DNA from: Pseudomonadota bacterium
GTDB taxonomy: Bacteria; Hydrothermota; 32-111; QNBC01
Assembly (NCBI GenBank): GCA_011682715.1
Contig: JAACEC010000058.1
Span: 1 to 6,750 of the forward strand
Reading direction: 5' to 3'
Length of the DNA: 6,750 nucleotides
How positions within the stretch are numbered: the stretch's first letter is position 1; every line of letters starts with the position of its first letter. The translations under genes and the position numbers were made by a program. This document shows, in pieces, positions 6,385 through 6,750 of the stretch. The notes below the pieces were generated by a model. That model made no database searches, was not told the origin of the DNA, and was given only the letters and a program-made list of their open reading frames with translations.

Positions 6385-6413
6385 AATATAACTAAAATAC
6401 ACTTATATGTCAA
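6385..6413 (-). promoter_or_regulatory. Proximal sigma-70 promoter P1 of the rpsP operon
   Basis: The -35 TTGACA (6408-6413) is a perfect match and the -10 TATATT (6385-6390) matches at five of six positions, with a 17-bp spacer. Transcription would begin near 6378, leaving a leader of about 18 nt before the rpsP start. An alternative -10, TATTAT, is shifted by 2 bp. Confidence 0.75.
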
Positions 6414-6442
6414 CATTATCTCCTTGGAGATAAACACTTATA
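6399..6442. repeat. 9-bp direct repeat ACACTTATA flanking the palindrome
   Basis: ACACTTATA occurs at 6399-6407, in the P1 spacer, and again at 6434-6442. The copies are 35 bp apart, start to start, on either side of the inverted repeat at 6416-6433. A related CTTATA forms the P2 -10 at 6453-6458. Either protein-binding half-sites or chance in AT-rich DNA could explain it. Confidence 0.35.
6416..6433. promoter_or_regulatory. Palindrome TTATCTCC-TT-GGAGATAA, candidate operator
   Basis: Perfect 8-bp arms surround a 2-bp centre. It lies directly upstream of the P1 -35 element and just downstream of the predicted P2 start. That position suits an activator site for P1 or a roadblock for P2. The 2-nt centre fits a dimeric DNA-binding protein better than an RNA hairpin loop. 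I do not recognise the cognate regulator. Confidence 0.45.
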
Positions 6443-6452
6443 AAATCCTGCT

Positions 6453-6481
6453 CTTATAACCGATTTTTTATATTTTGTCAA
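6453..6481 (-). promoter_or_regulatory. Distal sigma-70-like promoter P2 of the rpsP operon
   Basis: The -35 TTGACA (6476-6481) is perfect and the -10 TATAAG (6453-6458) matches at five of six positions, again with a 17-bp spacer. The spacer is A-rich. Transcription would begin near 6446 and give a leader of about 85 nt that includes the palindrome and P1. Confidence 0.55.
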
Positions 6482-6482
6482 C

Positions 6483-6511
6483 TTCACAATTTGATAAATA
6501 TGTTATATAAT
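6483..6511 (+). promoter_or_regulatory. Sigma-70-like promoter of arsC
   Basis: The -35 TTCACA (6483-6488) matches at five of six positions and the -10 TATAAT (6506-6511) is perfect, with a 17-bp spacer. Transcription would begin near 6518, just ahead of the SD. Its -35 is one base away from the -35 of P2 on the other strand. Confidence 0.6.
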
Positions 6512-6530
6512 AAATTCAATCGGGAGGTAT

Positions 6531-6750
6531 ATGAAGAAGGTTCTCTTCCTCTGTGTCGGAAATTCCTGCAGAAGCCAGATGGCGGAAGGTTTATTAAATC
6601 GTTACGGAGCGGATGAATACAGAGCGTATTCGGCCGGGAGCAAACCGGAAAAGGAAATAAATCCTTTTGCCATAAAGGTTATGGCTGAAATCGGCATTGA
6701 TATTTCACAGGCAATACCGAAACATGTCTCTGTTTTCAATAATGATTATT
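6531..6750 (+). CDS. arsC: ArsC-type arsenate reductase (LMW protein phosphatase fold), 3' end beyond window
   Basis: The first 73 residues are present. The P-loop CVGNSCRSQMAEG (8-20) gives the CX5R pattern with nucleophile Cys8 and Arg14. The RSQMAEG ending is typical of thioredoxin-coupled arsenate reductases, while LMW tyrosine phosphatases usually have RSPMAE. The segment YSAGSKPEKEINPFAIKVMAEIGIDIS also fits ArsC. Such enzymes reduce arsenate to arsenite for export. The second and third redox cysteines would lie past the window end and cannot be checked, so a phosphatase role remains possible. GGGAGGT lies just ahead of the ATG (3 nt from GGAGG). No arsR or arsenite pump is visible. The gene diverges from the rpsP operon. 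Confidence 0.88.
   Translation, partial: MKKVLFLCVGNSCRSQMAEGLLNRYGADEYRAYSAGSKPEKEINPFAIKVMAEIGIDISQAIPKHVSVFNNDY

Noticed and set aside
6475..6511. Plus-strand TTGTCA at 6475-6480 as the arsC -35
   Set aside because: The spacer to TATAAT would be 25 bp, too long. TTCACA at 6483-6488 gives a 17-bp spacer.
1..6750. CRISPR array, insertion sequence, tRNA, prophage or defence genes
   Set aside because: No repeated spacer pattern, transposase motif, cloverleaf or phage/defence protein was seen. Nearly all bases are accounted for by housekeeping genes.

Overview
The window is a compact bacterial housekeeping region of fairly low G+C (about 40% by eye). One nine-gene block on the minus strand runs rpsP - khpA - rimM - trmD - rplS - rnhB - yraN - yifB - fbp, read from 6360 down to 780. 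This is the widespread trmD ribosome-biogenesis cluster, extended by nucleic-acid genes (RNase HII, YraN, YifB/ComM-like) and ended by a class I fructose-1,6-bisphosphatase. The khpA-containing gene order and the protein flavour suggest a deep-branching Gram-negative lineage such as the Deltaproteobacteria sensu lato, Nitrospirota, Deferribacterota or Spirochaetota. I cannot fix the phylum from this window.

Layout. Positions 1-796 (+) hold the 3' part of an epmA/genX-type gene (EF-P lysine ligase, a class II lysyl-tRNA synthetase paralogue). It carries two frame-disrupting lesions, one missing base near 526 and a 5-bp tandem duplication at 698-707, so it looks like a recent pseudogene. Its ancestral 3' end overlaps the convergent 3' end of fbp. 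From 780 to 6360 (-) the operon is almost seamless: genes overlap by 1-11 nt, abut, or are separated by at most 16 nt. From 6361 to 6530 lies the only real intergenic region, with two minus-strand promoters for the operon, one plus-strand promoter, a short palindrome and a 9-bp direct repeat. From 6531 (+) to the window end is the N-terminal part of an ArsC-type arsenate reductase (LMW phosphatase fold).

How the genes work together. rpsP and rplS encode ribosomal proteins S16 and L19. RimM matures the 30S subunit, TrmD makes m1G37 in tRNA, and KhpA is a small KH RNA-binding protein. RNase HII, YraN and YifB act on nucleic acids, and Fbp is a gluconeogenic enzyme. Ribosome-binding sites differ sharply along the operon. 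rpsP, rplS and fbp have strong Shine-Dalgarno (SD) sequences, khpA, rimM, rnhB and yraN have weak or no SD, and the trmD SD lies inside a small hairpin. This fits unequal protein output from one transcript.

I see no CRISPR array, tRNA, rRNA, insertion sequence or defence island, and no convincing novel multi-gene system. The points most worth following are the freshly broken epmA, the sequestered trmD SD, and the crowded divergent promoter region in front of rpsP and arsC.
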